Assembly (NCBI RefSeq): GCF_032335695.1
Contig: NZ_JACTOJ010000009.1
Span: 138,061 to 202,060 of the forward strand
From: JACTOJ01 sp032335695
GTDB lineage: Bacteria; Bacillota; Clostridia; Clostridiales; Clostridiaceae
DNA length: 64,000 nt
Reading direction: 5' to 3'
Made by a program: the position numbers and the translations under genes. The notes beneath the pieces were generated by a model that did not search any database, had not been told where the DNA came from, and was given only the letters and a program-made list of their open reading frames with translations. Positions 33,065-41,525 of the stretch are shown in pieces (position 1 is the first letter of the stretch; each line of letters opens with the position of its first letter).

Positions 33065-35431
33065 TTGGAAGATAATAATGTAATTAAGCTATCCGTGAGA
33101 AATCTTGTAGAATTCATACTAAGAAGAGGCGATTTAGATAGTAGATTTTCTACTAATACTTCAGCCGTTGAAGGCACGAGATTACATCAAAAAATTCAAA
33201 AACAAAATGCTAAAGAGTATTCTGATTCAAATTATGAATATGACTCTGAAATAAAGTTAAATTACAAATTTAATTTTAAAGATATAGATTTTTTATTAGA
33301 AGGAAGGGCAGATGGTATAATAGTTTCAAAGGATGCCGGTAGAGTTACAATAGATGAAATAAAAACTACTAGTGTGTCATTAGAAGTAATTAATGAAAAT
33401 TTTAATGAATTGCATTGGGCACAAGCTAAATGTTACGCCTATATGTATGCAGTAGAAAATAATAAGAATGAGATGGAGATCCAGCTTACATACTGCAATG
33501 TAGATACTGAAAACTTGAAATATATAAAAAAAGTTTTTTTATTATCAGAGCTAAAAAAATTTTTTGAGGAAATTATTAATAAATATTATGATTGGGCTAA
33601 GTTTTCAAAGTCCTGGATAGCTACTAGGGATCGTACTATAAATTCATTAGAATTTCCTTTCGAAAATTATAGAAGCGGGCAAAGAGAACTAGCAGTAGCT
33701 GTATATAAAACAATAGCTCAAGGCAAAAAGATTTTTTGTGAGGCGCCAACTGGTATAGGGAAAACTATTTCAACTCTTTTTCCAAGCATAAAAGCCATAG
33801 GACAAGGGCATGCATCAAAAATATTTTATTTAACAGCCAAAACTATTACAAGGCAGGTGGCAGAAGAAGCCATTGAAAAAATGCGAGCAAAAGCTTTGAA
33901 AATTAAAAGTATTACATTAACAGCCAAAGAAAAAATCTGTTTTAAGGATAAACCTCAGTGTAATCCAGATCAATGCGAGTATGCAAAAGGACATTTTGAC
34001 AGGGTTAATGAAGCTATAATGGATATGCTAAAAAATAAAGATAATATAACTAGGGAAGAAATAGAACAGCATGCATTAAGCTATAAAATATGTCCCTTTG
34101 AATTTTCTCTAGATTTAGCTCTATGGGCTGACTGCGTAATTTGTGACTATAATTATTTATTTGATCCAAGAGCTAGTTTAAAAAGATTTTTTGATAATTC
34201 AGGAGAATATGTCTTTTTAATTGATGAAGCACATAATCTTTTAGATAGAGGAAGGGAAATGTATTCTGCAGAACTCAATAAAGATGTTATACTAAGATTA
34301 AAAAAAATCATGCAGAAGGAAAATTCATCTATACATAAGTGCCTTACAAAATTAAATTCTCAGATGCTTTCCTTTAGAAAAACCTTGGACGGAGAAAAAA
34401 GTATTGTGCAGAAAGAGCTGCCAGAAGAAATGTATTTTTTGTTAAACAACTTTATTAATTCTTCTGAAGAATGGCTTGCTACTCAATCAAGAAGCAGCTG
34501 CTACGAAGATATGCTGGAATTCTATTTTAATGTTATATCTTTTATACGAATATGGGAGATTTATGATGATAATTTTGTAAACTATATATCGGACGAAGAG
34601 GGTAATATTAAAATAAAGCTATTTTGTATATCTCCTGGGGATTTGATTAATAAGGCCACTGAAAATGGGCAAGCATCCGTATTCTTTTCTGCTACATTAT
34701 CTCCAATGAATTATTATAAAGAGGTACTTGGTGGAACAGTAGAAGATTACATGATAAAATTACCTTCTCCTTTTGATGTGAAAAATTTAAATGTATTTAT
34801 AGGAAAAGATATATCTACCAAATATAGAAATAGAGATAGGAGTTATATCTCTATTTCAAATTATATAAATGATTTATTAAGAGCTAAAAAAGGTAATTAT
34901 ATGATTTTCTTTCCATCGTATAAATATATGAATGATGTGTATGATGTATTTAGCAAAAACTGCATAGATGCAGATATTATAGTTCAAGATGCAAATATGG
35001 ATGAGAAAAAAAGAGAAGAATTTTTATCAATGTTTAAAGAAAATTCTGATAGGTCCTTGGCAGCTTTTGTAGTTTTAGGTGGAATTTTTTCTGAGGGCAT
35101 TGATTTAAAAGGTGATAAATTGATAGGGGCTATAATAGTAGGGGTTGGACTTCCACAAATATGTTTAGAACGTGAAATAATAAAGCAGTATTACAATGAT
35201 ATGAATAAAAATGGTTACCACTATTCATATATGTACCCAGGTATGAATAAAGTTCTTCAAGCAGGGGGCAGAGTTATAAGAACTTGGGATGATAGAGGAG
35301 TGATATTGCTATTAGATGATAGATTCATAATGCAGGAATATAAGAGCATATTACCTGACCATTGGCGGAATTACAAAGTAGTAAAGTCGAATATAGAATT
35401 TCAAAAAGAATGCTGGAATTTTGATAATTAA
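33065..35431 (+). CDS. DinG/XPD-like Fe-S helicase with N-terminal Cas4/RecB-type nuclease domain
   Basis: The first 180 residues form a PD-(D/E)xK nuclease-like domain: RLHQKIQ, LEGRADGIIV (Asp) and TIDEIKTT (Glu, Lys). The rest is a superfamily 2 helicase of the XPD/DinG group: Walker A EAPTGIGKT, four cysteines of an Fe-S cluster (KICFKDKPQCNPDQC and YKICPF), DEAH box LIDEAHNL, FFSATLSP, and GRVIRTWDDRGVILLLDDRF. TTG 33065 lies 9 bases after AAAGG; TTG 33056 would touch it. The joined activities suggest DNA repair or resection. The gene stands alone; no cas genes are near. Confidence 0.9.
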   Translation: MEDNNVIKLSVRNLVEFILRRGDLDSRFSTNTSAVEGTRLHQKIQKQNAKEYSDSNYEYDSEIKLNYKFNFKDIDFLLEGRADGIIVSKDAGRVTIDEIKTTSVSLEVINENFNELHWAQAKCYAYMYAVENNKNEMEIQLTYCNVDTENLKYIKKVFLLSELKKFFEEIINKYYDWAKFSKSWIATRDRTINSLEFPFENYRSGQRELAVAVYKTIAQGKKIFCEAPTGIGKTISTLFPSIKAIGQGHASKIFYLTAKTITRQVAEEAIEKMRAKALKIKSITLTAKEKICFKDKPQCNPDQCEYAKGHFDRVNEAIMDMLKNKDNITREEIEQHALSYKICPFEFSLDLALWADCVICDYNYLFDPRASLKRFFDNSGEYVFLIDEAHNLLDRGREMYSAELNKDVILRLKKIMQKENSSIHKCLTKLNSQMLSFRKTLDGEKSIVQKELPEEMYFLLNNFINSSEEWLATQSRSSCYEDMLEFYFNVISFIRIWEIYDDNFVNYISDEEGNIKIKLFCISPGDLINKATENGQASVFFSATLSPMNYYKEVLGGTVEDYMIKLPSPFDVKNLNVFIGKDISTKYRNRDRSYISISNYINDLLRAKKGNYMIFFPSYKYMNDVYDVFSKNCIDADIIVQDANMDEKKREEFLSMFKENSDRSLAAFVVLGGIFSEGIDLKGDKLIGAIIVGVGLPQICLEREIIKQYYNDMNKNGYHYSYMYPGMNKVLQAGGRVIRTWDDRGVILLLDDRFIMQEYKSILPDHWRNYKVVKSNIEFQKECWNFDN

Positions 35432-35446
35432 TTTCTACACGTAAGG

Positions 35447-36766
35447 ATGAAAAAGATGAACTTTATTGTAAACATTATAGGGGCTTTATTAGGAGCTGCC
35501 ACATATTTATTGGGTATGATTGCGATGAATACGTTGCATGTGTTTAAAAAAGAAAAAATAGCATATCCAATTATTTGCTTTTTCGTGATATTAGTAATGG
35601 GTTATAAAAATATGAATATCACAGTACATTTTATAATGATATTGAGCTTTATTTACTCTTTTATTATTCACACAAAAAAAATTGATGTGGAAGATATATT
35701 GATGATTTTTATGTGTGGATTTTATTGGGAAGTAAGTTTTTGGATCTCAAAAACTTTGACCTATGTTATTAGGATAAATTCGATATTTGAAAAAGCACTC
35801 CTTTATCTTGTCGTATTAATATTTTTTATGCTTATATTTAAAGTAATATTTCATATAGTCAAATTAAAATCCGTGACTTTTGAAAAAAATATTATAAAGG
35901 GTATTCATACAAAAACTTATATGATAGCCCTAATAATATGCGATATATGCATGTTAATTATCAATATGTATATGATATCAGCTAATGCGGATTCTATTAA
36001 AAAAATTATTTATTTTCTTACTGCATTGATGAATTTTTTTATATTGATAAATATCATAACTGAAAATTTAATGATAATGAATCTATCTAAAACAATGAAG
36101 GATAAAGAAGATCAATATTTGAAGCTAAAGGAATATACTGAGGTTATAGAAAGCATGTCTTCTGATATTAAGAAGTTTAAGCATGATTATACAAATATTT
36201 TAAAAACATTAGATTATTATATTGAAAATGATGATTTTGAAGCGTTAAAAAAATATTATCATAAAGAATTATTTCCTGAAAGTTCAAAAATTGTAAAAAA
36301 AGATAGTAATATTCTCTATCTTAAAAACATAAAAAATTTATCACTAAAGGGAATTTTATTTTCTAAAATATCAGAAGCAAAAAATGAAAATATAGAAATT
36401 ATGCTTGACGTAAGAGAAGAAATTGGAGAGTTCAAAATAAATATAATAGATCTATGCAGAATTGTAGGAATATTGATGGATAATGCAATAGAAGGTACAA
36501 GAGAATTAGATTCTAAAAAGATACAAATTGGAATAATAGAAATGGATGATGAGAAGATAATAGTGATAGAAAATAGCTGCCAGTTAGAACTTCCTCCAAT
36601 CTACAAGATGTTTGAAGAAGGATTTTCAACAAAGGGTTCTGAAAGAGGCATGGGATTGAGCATAGTTAAGGGAATAGCTGACAAATATGACAATGTTTTT
36701 ATTAATACAGAAGTGGACGGAAATATATTCAGACAAGAGATAGTGGTGTCAGACAAAATAAGATGA
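35447..36766 (+). CDS. GHKL sensor histidine kinase, AgrC-like, orphan
   Basis: About six N-terminal membrane helices (residues 5-215), a coiled region with the phospho-acceptor-like FKHDYTNILKTLDYYIE, and a C-terminal GHKL ATPase (DNAIEGTRELDSKKIQI, GFSTKGSERGMGLSIVKGI). This is the AgrC/CitA-like layout of peptide-pheromone sensors. No LytTR response regulator, AgrB or AgrD gene is adjacent: upstream is a helicase, downstream a deacetylase. ATG 35456 may be the real start (10 bases after AAGG), since ATG 35447 touches that site. Confidence 0.9.
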   Translation: MKKMNFIVNIIGALLGAATYLLGMIAMNTLHVFKKEKIAYPIICFFVILVMGYKNMNITVHFIMILSFIYSFIIHTKKIDVEDILMIFMCGFYWEVSFWISKTLTYVIRINSIFEKALLYLVVLIFFMLIFKVIFHIVKLKSVTFEKNIIKGIHTKTYMIALIICDICMLIINMYMISANADSIKKIIYFLTALMNFFILINIITENLMIMNLSKTMKDKEDQYLKLKEYTEVIESMSSDIKKFKHDYTNILKTLDYYIENDDFEALKKYYHKELFPESSKIVKKDSNILYLKNIKNLSLKGILFSKISEAKNENIEIMLDVREEIGEFKINIIDLCRIVGILMDNAIEGTRELDSKKIQIGIIEMDDEKIIVIENSCQLELPPIYKMFEEGFSTKGSERGMGLSIVKGIADKYDNVFINTEVDGNIFRQEIVVSDKIR

Positions 36767-36965
36767 TTTATAAAGAATAAATATATGAAGTTTGATAATA
36801 ATATTTATGCAGGCAATAGGCCAGTATGAATTTTATTTTTTGTGTTTTAAATAGAATTACAAATTTATATAACTTAATAAACAAGGAGAGGAAGGTGAAA
36901 AACTGTTAAGTAAGTTATCTGCAAAATTTGCAATAGCAGAGAACATTAAAATAACAGCTGATAAT

Positions 36966-37694
36966 TTGAAAATTAAAACTAAGTTTACTAAATTAATTAT
37001 TTTTATAGCAGCTATAAGTTTTGTAATGTCTTATAGTAAAAAAGAGGTTTCAGCTAACGCCAGCAGCGATAATACACCAAAAGAAATGTATTTGACCTTT
37101 GACGATGGACCAACTCCAGGCATAACTGACAAAATTCTCGATTCATTAAAAGAAAATAACGTGAAAGCTACATTTTTCCTGGTAGGAAAAGAAATTGAGG
37201 GAAGGGAAGAACTTGTAGAGAGAATATACAGAGAAGGGCATTCAATAGGACTTCATACATATAGTCATAAATTTTCTATTATATATAAAAGTGAAGATAA
37301 TTTTATTGATGAGCTAAAAAAAACTCAAGATATAATTTATGAAATAACAAAATATAAAGCTACTGCGGTAAGATTTCCAGGAGGTAGCGATAAAATGCTT
37401 TCACAAAGCTTTTTGGATAGACTCCATCAATGCGGCTATACTGTATACGACTGGAACTCCAATCTGCAGGATGGCGAAAAAGCTAGACTTAGTACTGAAC
37501 AGTATTTAAATAATTCAAAAAAAATTAAGGGAGATAAAAACCGAGTATTTTTATTAGCGCATAACAATTCTAATAACAAAAATACAGCTATGGCGCTAGG
37601 GACAATAATAAATCATTACAGGTCTCAAGAATTTGAGTTTAAAACTATAGATAACGATACTAAGGAATACTACTATAAATTTAAAAAGAAATAA
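36966..37694 (+). CDS. NodB-type polysaccharide deacetylase
   Basis: One N-terminal membrane or signal helix (LIIFIAAISFVMSYS) is followed by a NodB domain with the metal-binding TFDDGPTPG and HTYSHKFS, VRFPGGSD, and LLAHNN. It should remove acetyl groups from peptidoglycan or another surface glycan outside the cell. TTG 36966 has no ribosome binding site, whereas a CTG at 36903, in frame and 5 bases after AAGGTG with AGGAGAGG just upstream, would add 21 residues. The CTG start is the better fit to the translation signals but remains unproven. Confidence 0.88.
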   Translation: MKIKTKFTKLIIFIAAISFVMSYSKKEVSANASSDNTPKEMYLTFDDGPTPGITDKILDSLKENNVKATFFLVGKEIEGREELVERIYREGHSIGLHTYSHKFSIIYKSEDNFIDELKKTQDIIYEITKYKATAVRFPGGSDKMLSQSFLDRLHQCGYTVYDWNSNLQDGEKARLSTEQYLNNSKKIKGDKNRVFLLAHNNSNNKNTAMALGTIINHYRSQEFEFKTIDNDTKEYYYKFKKK

Positions 37695-37791
37695 TAGTTG
37701 CAATTAAAGTATAGCTATTATCTATTTCAAAAATCTGCAATATAATATATAATATATATCATTAATAAAATTGCAGAGGTGGGGAGTTATA

Positions 37792-38325
37792 GTGGATAAA
37801 AGTTTATTAATAATTATAGCAGTAGCTATACTTGCAGTTTTTCTTATAATATCTATAATAAAAAAAGCATTAAAGTTAGTCATATTTATACTTGTTATTA
37901 TAATAGGTATATTTGCTGTAGATGTTTTAGTCTATGGAGTTTCACCTATAGATGAGATATCAGCATATAAAACTAACATAGGGTATGGAAAAGATGTTGC
38001 TGATCTTACGGGGAAAATAAATACTTCCGTATCTAATATAAAAGATCAGCTTGGAAAGGCTAGTTTAGATAATACATCTATAAATGTTTTTAAGCAAGAG
38101 AACGCTAATTTGCATACTTATCAAAATGAATTTAATCAATTTAAACATACCAAGAGACTTAACGATTTTAATAATACTTACGCAGGATACCTTAATAATA
38201 TAGTTACAATATCTGATTCTATTGTTTCTACATCAAACTCTGGCAAGAAAACAATAAATGATGCGCAAGGTGTATTGAATAAAATAAAAGATGAGGCAGA
38301 CAAGCTTTCACTTCTAAAGCAATAA
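37792..38325 (+). CDS. membrane protein of unknown function
   Basis: 177 residues. Two adjacent hydrophobic helices fill the first 50 residues (LLIIIAVAILAVFLIIS and LVIFILVIIIGIFAVDVLVY). A hydrophilic, helical, Asn/Lys/Ser-rich tail follows with coiled-coil character (NTSVSNIKDQLGKASLD, KTINDAQGVLNKIKDEADKL). GTG 37792 has GGGGAG at 6 bases. I recognise no family. It is monocistronic with its own terminator. Confidence 0.8.
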   Translation: MDKSLLIIIAVAILAVFLIISIIKKALKLVIFILVIIIGIFAVDVLVYGVSPIDEISAYKTNIGYGKDVADLTGKINTSVSNIKDQLGKASLDNTSINVFKQENANLHTYQNEFNQFKHTKRLNDFNNTYAGYLNNIVTISDSIVSTSNSGKKTINDAQGVLNKIKDEADKLSLLKQ

Positions 38326-38331
38326 AAATAG

Positions 38332-38364
38332 AGAGAGGACTTTTAGCAAATCCTCTCTTTATTT
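38332..38364 (+). terminator. intrinsic terminator
   Basis: AGAGAGGA (38332-38339) pairs with TCCTCTCT (38351-38358), followed by a T-rich tail, just after the stop codon of the membrane protein gene. Confidence 0.85.
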
Positions 38365-38370
38365 TAAGTT

Positions 38371-38412
38371 CTGTTTTAAATCAGTGTTAATTTTTACACT
38401 GATTTAAAACAT
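38371..38412. repeat. A-type palindromic repeat
   Basis: TGTTTTAAATCAGTG (38372-38386) and CACTGATTTAAAACA (38397-38411) are exact inverted copies around TTAATTTTTA. It is followed after 20 bp by a short B-type copy; the spacer CCTTTAGTTCG also precedes the full B copy at 5751. Confidence 0.85.
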
Positions 38413-38430
38413 TCCTTTAGTTCGTAAGTC

Positions 38431-38507
38431 TATGTTTTAAAATGTTGATATTATCTTTGGAGTTTCAGATCGATCAAATCCTATATCAACATTCTTTTAA
38501 AGCATAG
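38431..38507. repeat. short B-type repeat overlapping the ispF stop codon
   Basis: The left end TGTTTTAAAATGTTGATAT (38433-38451) and the right end ATATCAACATTC (38483-38494) with TTTTAAAGCATA (38495-38506) are inverted copies around 31 bp. Relative to the 209-bp copy it lacks the central branched part. Its right end contains the ispF stop codon and codes for the last residues of IspF (Ala-Met-Leu). Confidence 0.75.
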
Positions 38508-38979
38508 CATTTTCATTCAATAAAGCTATACTTTGAGCGGATATGCCTTGGCCATTACCTGTAAAACCAAGGCCTTCTTCTGTGGTGGCTTTTACATTTA
38601 TTTGGTTAATATCTATGTTTAATGCCTTTGCTATATTTTCTCTCATGGAATATATATGAGGTGACATTTTAGGCATCTGAGCTACTATTGTTGAGTCGAT
38701 GTTTACAATGTAGTATCCGCTTTCATTAACAAGCTTAGATACCTTTGATAGAAGCTCTATGCTAGAGATACCTTTATAAGCTATATCCGAATCCGGAAAA
38801 TGCTTTCCTATATCGCCTAAGGCAGCAGCCCCAAGGATAGAATCCATTATTGCATGAAGTAATACATCTGCATCCGAATGTCCTAATAATCCTTTTTCAT
38901 AATTAATTTCAACACCGCCAATGATAAGCTTCCTATTTTCTACTAATCGGTGAACATCATATCCAATACCAATTCTCAT
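38497..38979 (-). CDS. ispF: 2-C-methyl-D-erythritol 2,4-cyclodiphosphate synthase
   Basis: MEP-pathway enzyme for isoprenoid precursors, 160 residues. The zinc ligands are in GYDVHRL and GHSDADVLLHAIMDS; the CDP-binding motifs are FPDSD, NIDSTIVAQMPKM and KATTEEGLGFTGNGQGI. AAAGGAG precedes ATG 38979. The C-terminal residues after ALLNEN are encoded by the end of a B-type repeat. Confidence 0.96.
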   Translation of the reverse strand: MRIGIGYDVHRLVENRKLIIGGVEINYEKGLLGHSDADVLLHAIMDSILGAAALGDIGKHFPDSDIAYKGISSIELLSKVSKLVNESGYYIVNIDSTIVAQMPKMSPHIYSMRENIAKALNIDINQINVKATTEEGLGFTGNGQGISAQSIALLNENAML

Positions 38980-39150
38980 TAATATAACTCCTTTCGCTAT
39001 CGATATAAGTCCTATTGATATTAGAGTATTATTCTTTCGTATAATACATCTTAAAAGTAATTCTATAAATAGACATGCTTTTAATTTAGCACTTTGCTTA
39101 AATTTTGTAAAGTTATATAAAGTATTTTAACTAAATAGGAGATATAACAA

Positions 39151-39201
39151 AATAGGAATCATCTGCATAGCTTTGCTAGAGCTTATTAGATAATTCCTAT
39201 T
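39151..39201. terminator. hairpin, possible terminator of the small ORF
   Basis: AATAGGAAT (39151-39159) pairs with ATTCCTATT (39193-39201); the loop is long and internally structured. It lies 30 bp beyond the stop of the small minus-strand frame. Confidence 0.45.
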
Positions 39202-39230
39202 CTGTGAAATTTATTTTGAGAAGTAGTGTA

Positions 39231-39392
39231 TTACATCGTTTTTTTGAAATTATATCCATATACATTATCTCGTTTAGATAGATGCTTATAAGAAAATAAT
39301 CGCTTTATACTATTTGCAATTGATCTAAAGAAATTCATACGTTTAAGTTTTTTCTTAGATGAAAAATCCACATATATAACTTTACCATTCAT
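39231..39392 (-). CDS. small basic protein of 53 residues, unknown
   Basis: ATG 39392 is preceded by GGAGGAAG at about 10 bases; the frame ends with TAA at 39231. The product begins MNGKVIYVDFSSKKKLKR and is rich in Lys, Arg and aromatic residues (NFFRSIANSIKRLF, NVYGYNFKKTM). It has no signal peptide or membrane helix. No family recognised. The good ribosome binding site and a hairpin after the stop support a real gene, but codon evidence in 53 residues is weak. Confidence 0.55.
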   Translation of the reverse strand: MNGKVIYVDFSSKKKLKRMNFFRSIANSIKRLFSYKHLSKRDNVYGYNFKKTM

Positions 39393-39812
39393 GTTAACCA
39401 CTTCCTCCGATTTATATAGAATTGGATTTATAGCTGTAAAATTACCTAAAAGGTAAAGTTTTAGGAGCTAAACATAATTCACAACTATATGTAAACCTTT
39501 AGATTTTGAATTATCATCTTCTAAGTAAATAATAACACAAAATCAGCCAAATGTTAAGAATTTTATAAAAATTTTTAAAAATAGTTTTATTAACATTTAA
39601 TCAGAAATTCCATTATATATGATATAATACAAAATAGATATTATTTCTAGAGTTGTGTTAAATAGGTGATGGATAAGTAAACTATGACACCTAAAAATTT
39701 ACCGTAAATAAAAAGAGGGGGGAGAGAGCTGCTATAGAGTAATTAGCGCAGGCATTAATTTAGTCTGCAGTTAACAATCGATTATGTTACCAAATTTAGC
39801 AGCATAAGGTGT
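39393..39812 (+). promoter_or_regulatory. 420-bp gap with structured leader of the sortase gene
   Basis: A likely -10 box TATAAT stands at 39623-39628. The presumed leader (about 39635-39812) holds TAGGTG/CACCTA (39663-39693), a G run (39717-39722), and GCTGCTA (39728-39734) paired with TAGCAGC (39797-39803). The last stem closes a 62-base region just before the ribosome binding site AAGG. No known riboswitch consensus was matched. The rest of the gap is AT-rich without a gene. Confidence 0.45.
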
Positions 39813-40424
39813 ATGAAAAAAAGAATTTTTGGAATAATACTAATATTAATAGGTATAGGTATTTTAGGGTGGGTTGGTTATATGAAATACACGGCCTACA
39901 ATGTCCAAAAGCAGATGATAAACGACTTTCAAAAAACGCTTCAGCAAATTGACACTAATCCAAACAGTGATGCTAAATCTAAAGATAGCTCTGGTGATTC
40001 GTTGAATGCATCTAAGCCTGGCGACTTAAATCCAAAGGCTATAGCCATAATGGAGATACCCAAAATTGATTTAACCGTTGCGGTGGCAGAAGGGGTTTCA
40101 AATGATGTATTAAAATATGCTTTAGGTCATTTTCCAGGAACCGGGCAGCCTGGTCAGAAAGGTAATTTCTGTGTTGCAGGACATAGAAGTTATACGTATA
40201 ATGAATATTTGAATAGAGCTGATGAAATAAAAGTTGGAGATCAAATTAAAGTTAGAACCCAAAAGGGAGAGTTTACTTATGTGGTTTATGAAACGAAAGT
40301 TGTAGAACCTACTGAAGTTTCTGTACTAGATCCTACTAGCGATTCTACAATAACACTAGTTACATGTACTCCAATAAGAATAGCAACTCACAGACTGATA
40401 ATAAAAGGAAGACTTAAAGCGTAA
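39813..40424 (+). CDS. class D sortase
   Basis: Membrane-anchored transpeptidase of 203 residues: one N-terminal helix (residues 4-23), a Ser/Asp-rich stalk, then the sortase barrel. Catalytic residues are visible: His in CVAGHRSYT, Cys in TLVTCTPI and Arg in ATHRLIIKGRL. The IAIMEIPKIDLTVAVAEG start and TLVTCTP motif place it in class D, found in sporulating Firmicutes. No LPXTG- or LPNTA-like substrate gene is next to it. ATG 39813 follows AAGG at the end of a folded leader. Confidence 0.93.
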   Translation: MKKRIFGIILILIGIGILGWVGYMKYTAYNVQKQMINDFQKTLQQIDTNPNSDAKSKDSSGDSLNASKPGDLNPKAIAIMEIPKIDLTVAVAEGVSNDVLKYALGHFPGTGQPGQKGNFCVAGHRSYTYNEYLNRADEIKVGDQIKVRTQKGEFTYVVYETKVVEPTEVSVLDPTSDSTITLVTCTPIRIATHRLIIKGRLKA

Positions 40425-40482
40425 TTATAACTTAGTTACATTAGACGTTTAATTTCAAACAGTATACGGAGAGGAAGTAAAT

Positions 40483-41424
40483 ATGATAAACAAGAAAAAA
40501 AAAATTATTATTGCTGTTTTTATTTTCTTAGTAGTAGTTTCTTTAGCGGCAATAGTTATAGTTAGATACCATAATGACAAAAATCAGAGTAAGGGCTTTG
40601 TAAAAGATGCAAAACAGGTAAATTCCGTTGCTAGCCCTAATAAAGCTGCTGTAAACAATGAATCTGATAAAGTTAAAGTTGAACCAGTTTTTAGTAATGA
40701 AGCTGACTTTAAAAACAAAACTTTGGTTTATAATGACAAAAGCATACCTGTGTTAATGTATCACTGTGTAGATACATTAATTGATCCAAAAACAGGACAA
40801 CCTAATGAAATGTATGTGCCTAAAGAAAAATTTGAGGAGCAGATGCAATACCTAAAAAACAATGGATATACGACTTTAACAATGAATCAGCTATACGATT
40901 TTTTTGCGAATAATAAACCTGTTCCAGAAAAGTCTGTGGTAATAACCCTAGATGATGGATATGAAAATAATTATGTTAATGCATTTCCAATACTTAAGAA
41001 ATTTAATTTTACAGCTACTGTATTTGTCATAACCAATATGGTAGATAAAAGCACAGAGTATTTATCTTCTGATCAGATAAAAGAAATGAATAATTATGGA
41101 TTAGATATGGAACCTCATACTTTATCTCATCCTCATCTTACAGATTTGAAATATGTGGATCAGCTTAAAGAGCTGAAAGAATCCAAAGAATTTATGGAAA
41201 AACTCACGGGAAAGTCTGAGGATTTTGTGGCTTATCCCTACGGAAATCATAGTCAGTATACAGTAAAAGCTGCCACTGAAGCTGGCTATAAATTGGCTTT
41301 TACCACAGATGGACCTTGGTCAAATAAAAAGAATGGACTGCTTACACTGAATAGAGTGTATGTAAATGCAGCTAAAAGCATAGATGTATTTAAATATAGA
41401 TTATCAAATGCTAACTATGAATAA
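40483..41424 (+). CDS. membrane-anchored polysaccharide deacetylase
   Basis: 313 residues: a signal-anchor helix (about 6-27), an Asn/Lys/Ser linker to residue 75, then a deacetylase domain with PVLMYHCVD, VITLDDGYENNYVNAFPIL (metal Asp) and EPHTLSHPHL (metal His). The late AYPYGNHSQYT and LTLNRVYVN are typical of the PgdA/IcaB-like group. It probably deacetylates a cell-surface sugar polymer. GGAGAGGAAG precedes ATG 40483. It lies 58 bp after the sortase gene and may be co-transcribed with it. Its stop codon runs directly into a B-type repeat end. Confidence 0.93.
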   Translation: MINKKKKIIIAVFIFLVVVSLAAIVIVRYHNDKNQSKGFVKDAKQVNSVASPNKAAVNNESDKVKVEPVFSNEADFKNKTLVYNDKSIPVLMYHCVDTLIDPKTGQPNEMYVPKEKFEEQMQYLKNNGYTTLTMNQLYDFFANNKPVPEKSVVITLDDGYENNYVNAFPILKKFNFTATVFVITNMVDKSTEYLSSDQIKEMNNYGLDMEPHTLSHPHLTDLKYVDQLKELKESKEFMEKLTGKSEDFVAYPYGNHSQYTVKAATEAGYKLAFTTDGPWSNKKNGLLTLNRVYVNAAKSIDVFKYRLSNANYE

Positions 41425-41446
41425 TATCAACATTTTAAAATATAAC
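41424..41446. repeat. solo B-type end
   Basis: ATATCAACATTTTAAAATAT (41424-41443) is the right end of the B element without the CTT insertion. It begins at the last base of the deacetylase stop codon and is followed after 19 bp by an A-type copy. Confidence 0.6.
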
Positions 41447-41464
41447 CTTTCCAACTAATAAGAC

Positions 41465-41503
41465 CGCTTTAAATCAGTGCTGATTTTACACTGGTTTAAA
41501 GCA
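41465..41503. repeat. A-type palindromic repeat
   Basis: GCTTTAAATCAGTG (41466-41479), loop CTGATTTTA, CACTGGTTTAAAGC (41489-41502). The C in GCTTT is matched by G in AAAGC, a compensating pair that keeps the stem, and one further wobble is present. It lies between the ends of two converging genes. Confidence 0.78.
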
Positions 41504-41525
41504 GTTTTTAGTATATCAGAATAAA

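Noticed and set aside
33065..35431. Cas4 as part of a CRISPR system
   Set aside because: The nuclease domain is fused to a helicase and there are no other cas genes or repeats nearby.
39635..39812. c-di-GMP riboswitch ahead of sortase
   Set aside because: None of the conserved GEMM blocks can be read; only generic hairpins are present.
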